The translations under genes were made by a program, and so were the position numbers. From positions 1 to 7,545 of the forward strand of contig CAZVFR010000178.1 in the NCBI GenBank assembly GCA_964626505.1: a DNA stretch of 7,545 nt, read 5' to 3'. This document shows positions 5,881 through 7,545 of the stretch, in pieces. How positions within the stretch are numbered: position 1 is the first letter of the stretch; each line of letters begins with the position of its first letter. Origin of the DNA: CAZUGA01 sp964626505 (GTDB lineage: Bacteria > Pseudomonadota > Gammaproteobacteria > Methylococcales > UBA1147). The notes below the pieces were generated by a model that did not search any database, was not told the origin of the DNA, and was given only the letters and a program-made list of their open reading frames with translations.

Positions 5881-6065
5881 TGCTCGAAGAAATTCAAGTA
5901 AAATGTCCGTATTGTGGTGAGCATATAAATAGCCTAGTGGATTGCTCGGCTGGCGATCAGACCTATTATGAAGACTGCAGAGTTTGCTGCCAACCGATAG
6001 TCTTCGTTATTGAATTTGACATGGCTCAAAATGTTACCGTATCGATTAAGCGGGATGATGATTAG
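5880..6065 (+). CDS. CPXCG motif-containing cysteine-rich protein
   Basis: A 61-residue protein with two Cys pairs, C-P-Y-C-G at residues 9-13 and C-R-V-C at about 33-36 followed by C-Q-P-I. This is the small CPXCG zinc-binding family, soluble and of unknown role, with members of about 60 residues. The ATG at 5880 (M-L-E-E-I-Q-V-K-C) is chosen over an in-frame GTG at 5823 because it gives the family's length and N-terminus, and because GGAAA lies just upstream. Between the pairs come a charged loop and then an F-V-I-E-F strand, consistent with a small zinc-ribbon-like fold. It is the only plus-strand gene. Its stop lies 4 bp from the convergent diguanylate cyclase stop, leaving no room for separate terminators, so transcripts probably overlap. 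Confidence 0.82.
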   Translation: MLEEIQVKCPYCGEHINSLVDCSAGDQTYYEDCRVCCQPIVFVIEFDMAQNVTVSIKRDDD

Positions 6066-6069
6066 TATG

Positions 6070-7545
6070 TCAACCAATCACACACCGATTTCGTCCATCG
6101 CTCTTTGCCTTGTACAATGCTTTATCGGCACGCTCAAAGACGTGATCCGGTTTATCATCTTCCTTGAATTGGCTAAGACCGCATGACNNNNNNNNNNACT
6201 GCTCGATCGCTATGCGCAATTTGTCTGCCGCCAAAATCGCCCCGTCCATATCCGTATCTGGCAGCAACATCACAAATTCCTCACCGCCGTAGCGACAGAT
6301 AAAATCTGTCTCTCGAATCCCGGTCGACAATTCTCCGGCGACAATTTTTAGCACTTTGTCGCCAGCGGCATGACCAAAACGATCATTAACCGATTTGAAA
6401 TGATCTATATCCCAAACAAGCAGACACAGTGGACGCCCGAATCTTTTCCACCGCGCAACCTCCTGCGACAACCTTTCGTTGTAAGCCAAACGATTCGCTA
6501 AACCAGTCAACGGATCTCTATGCGCTTCATTTTGCGCAACTTGCAACTTTGATCGCAAATCGCCGGCTTCCTGCTCCATGCGTTGAGTTTGGGCGCTTAA
6601 ATCAACCAAGCGTTGCTCGATTTGAGACTGCCTTTCAGCCTCTTTCTGGCTGTGCGAATCAAGCTCGCGGGAAATAAGCTCCAACCGATTTGTAACGATT
6701 CGCTGCAATTTATCTATGTCGGTAGCCGTACGGGTGTTCTCGTGAAACTCAGCAAATTGACTCTTTATAGATTCACTCTGCACCTGTCTATCGCTGGCAT
6801 AAACCTGTTGCGTTTTATTCTCGTCTAAAACACGTTGCCCTAATTCGCCTATTGTCTGAGTCAACTGGCTCAGAAAACCCTCAATTTCTTGCTGCCCATC
6901 TTTTACCGCCGACTTTGCTTTGAGCAACAATGACACCGTTTCACTCATCAGCGTTCGAAATGTATCAGGATCTTGTTCTGATTTGATTTTGATTCTCAGG
7001 CTTTCGAACGCCTCCGCGAACTGTAATGGAACGTCCAACCCATCTAGAAGATTGATCATAGCATTCCAAACCAGTTCGGAATTTATCGATTTGGATAGGG
7101 ATTTATGCGTAATTCGTTGCAGTATCTTCTCAAGAAAGCCGATTTTGGCATTACTGTCAGCTGGCAACTTCGCATGCGCATCAAAAGCCTTTTCAAGCGC
7201 GGCGTAAAATTTGTTTGCTTCTTGTAGTTTCCCCGCATGGACCTTAGAACGAAGCCCACTAAGCCACTGCCTATCACCTGAATCTTTAGAAGAATACTCT
7301 AGAAATTCGAACAAACTCGCATATTTATCTGTAGATTCGACGTCAGAACCACGGTTCTCCGTGCGAATCAATGTTTCGGACAATCCATCCAATTCCGCCC
7401 ATAGTTGATCCCCGACCAGCCCTTTCTTGAGCATATTGCGGATTCTTTCCAAATGCGGATCCAACAATTTGTCCAAACCGTTGGTGGCAAGCGTCAGGCG
7501 AATTATAACGCGGCACAAAAGCTTCTCGTTTTGTTGCCAACTGGC
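6070..7545 (-). CDS. Diguanylate cyclase (GGDEF), N-terminus cut by window edge, internal N gap
   Basis: The frame is open to the right edge, so the true start lies outside; the internal TTG at 7518 is not a credible start because the residues before it (W-Q-Q-N-E-K-L-L) continue the conserved N-terminus. About 490 residues are visible. The order is: an N-terminal helical domain (C-R-V-I-I-R-L-T-L-A-T-N-G-L-D), a long helical sensor or scaffold region, a coiled coil (about 6540-6750), then GGDEF. D-P-L-T-G-L-A-N-R and the active-site R-Y-G-G-E-E-F (GGEEF at 6274-6288) are intact, with the inhibitory I-site RETD at 6304-6315 five residues upstream. It should make c-di-GMP from two GTP under product inhibition. 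There are no transmembrane helices. The N-terminal part reminds me of the Pseudomonas DgcP type, from memory only. Ten Ns interrupt the last third. Confidence 0.9.
   Translation of the reverse strand, partial: ASWQQNEKLLCRVIIRLTLATNGLDKLLDPHLERIRNMLKKGLVGDQLWAELDGLSETLIRTENRGSDVESTDKYASLFEFLEYSSKDSGDRQWLSGLRSKVHAGKLQEANKFYAALEKAFDAHAKLPADSNAKIGFLEKILQRITHKSLSKSINSELVWNAMINLLDGLDVPLQFAEAFESLRIKIKSEQDPDTFRTLMSETVSLLLKAKSAVKDGQQEIEGFLSQLTQTIGELGQRVLDENKTQQVYASDRQVQSESIKSQFAEFHENTRTATDIDKLQRIVTNRLELISRELDSHSQKEAERQSQIEQRLVDLSAQTQRMEQEAGDLRSKLQVAQNEAHRDPLTGLANRLAYNERLSQEVARWKRFGRPLCLLVWDIDHFKSVNDRFGHAAGDKVLKIVAGELSTGIRETDFICRYGGEEFVMLLPDTDMDGAILAADKLRIAIEQXXXXSCGLSQFKEDDKPDHVFERADKALYKAKSDGRNRCVIG
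6188..6197. other. Assembly gap (10 N) inside the GGDEF domain
   Basis: Ten undetermined bases lie between I-E-Q and S-C-G-L-S of the GGDEF domain. The Ns happen to keep the frame with four unknown codons. In other GGDEF domains this segment is about 12 residues longer, so the Ns are probably a placeholder and real sequence is missing. Confidence 0.9.

Noticed and set aside
7516..7518. TTG at 7516-7518 as the start of the diguanylate cyclase
   Set aside because: The frame stays open to the window edge and the preceding residues continue the conserved N-terminal helix, so the real start is outside the window.

Overview
The window looks like part of a chromosome from a gammaproteobacterium. 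A DsrC/TusE protein, a DUF3530 protein, a CPXCG protein and a GGDEF protein of a Pseudomonas/Methylococcales-like architecture occur together, at moderate to low GC. A methanotroph-like (Methylococcales) source is my guess and is not proven. There is no tRNA, rRNA, CRISPR array, transposase or phage gene. All genes but one lie on the minus strand.

Layout, left to right. (1) 1-247: the start of a tusE/dsrC-type sulfur-relay gene, cut by the window edge. (2) 307-694: a stand-alone response-regulator receiver with its phosphorylation residues intact but split by a one-base frameshift. (3) 695-1165: about 470 bp without a gene, holding two neighbouring AT-rich inverted repeats (a perfect 24-bp palindrome and an imperfect one). 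(4) 1166-2866: an AT-rich gene for a 566-residue, two-domain surface-glycan type protein: a formyltransferase-like N-terminal half and a GH43-like propeller of the GINT1 (glucosamine inositolphosphorylceramide transferase) N-domain type. (5) 3039-4045: a tightly coupled pair, an FmdB-like zinc-ribbon protein followed by an orphan periplasmic family 3 solute-binding protein, behind a good sigma70-type promoter. (6) 4308-4784: a secreted, extremely histidine-rich protein ending in a glycine zipper, with an OmpR-family-like tandem repeat upstream. (7) 4959-5753: an exported DUF3530 alpha/beta-hydrolase-fold protein lacking the nucleophile serine. (8) 5880-6065, plus strand: a 61-residue CPXCG zinc-binding protein, possibly preceded by a 20-codon upstream ORF. 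(9) 6070-7545: a diguanylate cyclase with an intact GGEEF and I-site, cut at its N-terminus by the window edge and interrupted by a 10-N assembly gap.

These genes do not form one obvious pathway. The common thread is envelope and signalling: three exported proteins (solute-binding, His-rich glycine zipper, DUF3530), one probable glycan enzyme, one receiver and one c-di-GMP synthase. The least explained items are the formyltransferase-propeller fusion, the coupled FmdB/solute-binding pair and the His-rich protein with its tandem operator. I do not see a clear multi-gene system of a new kind.
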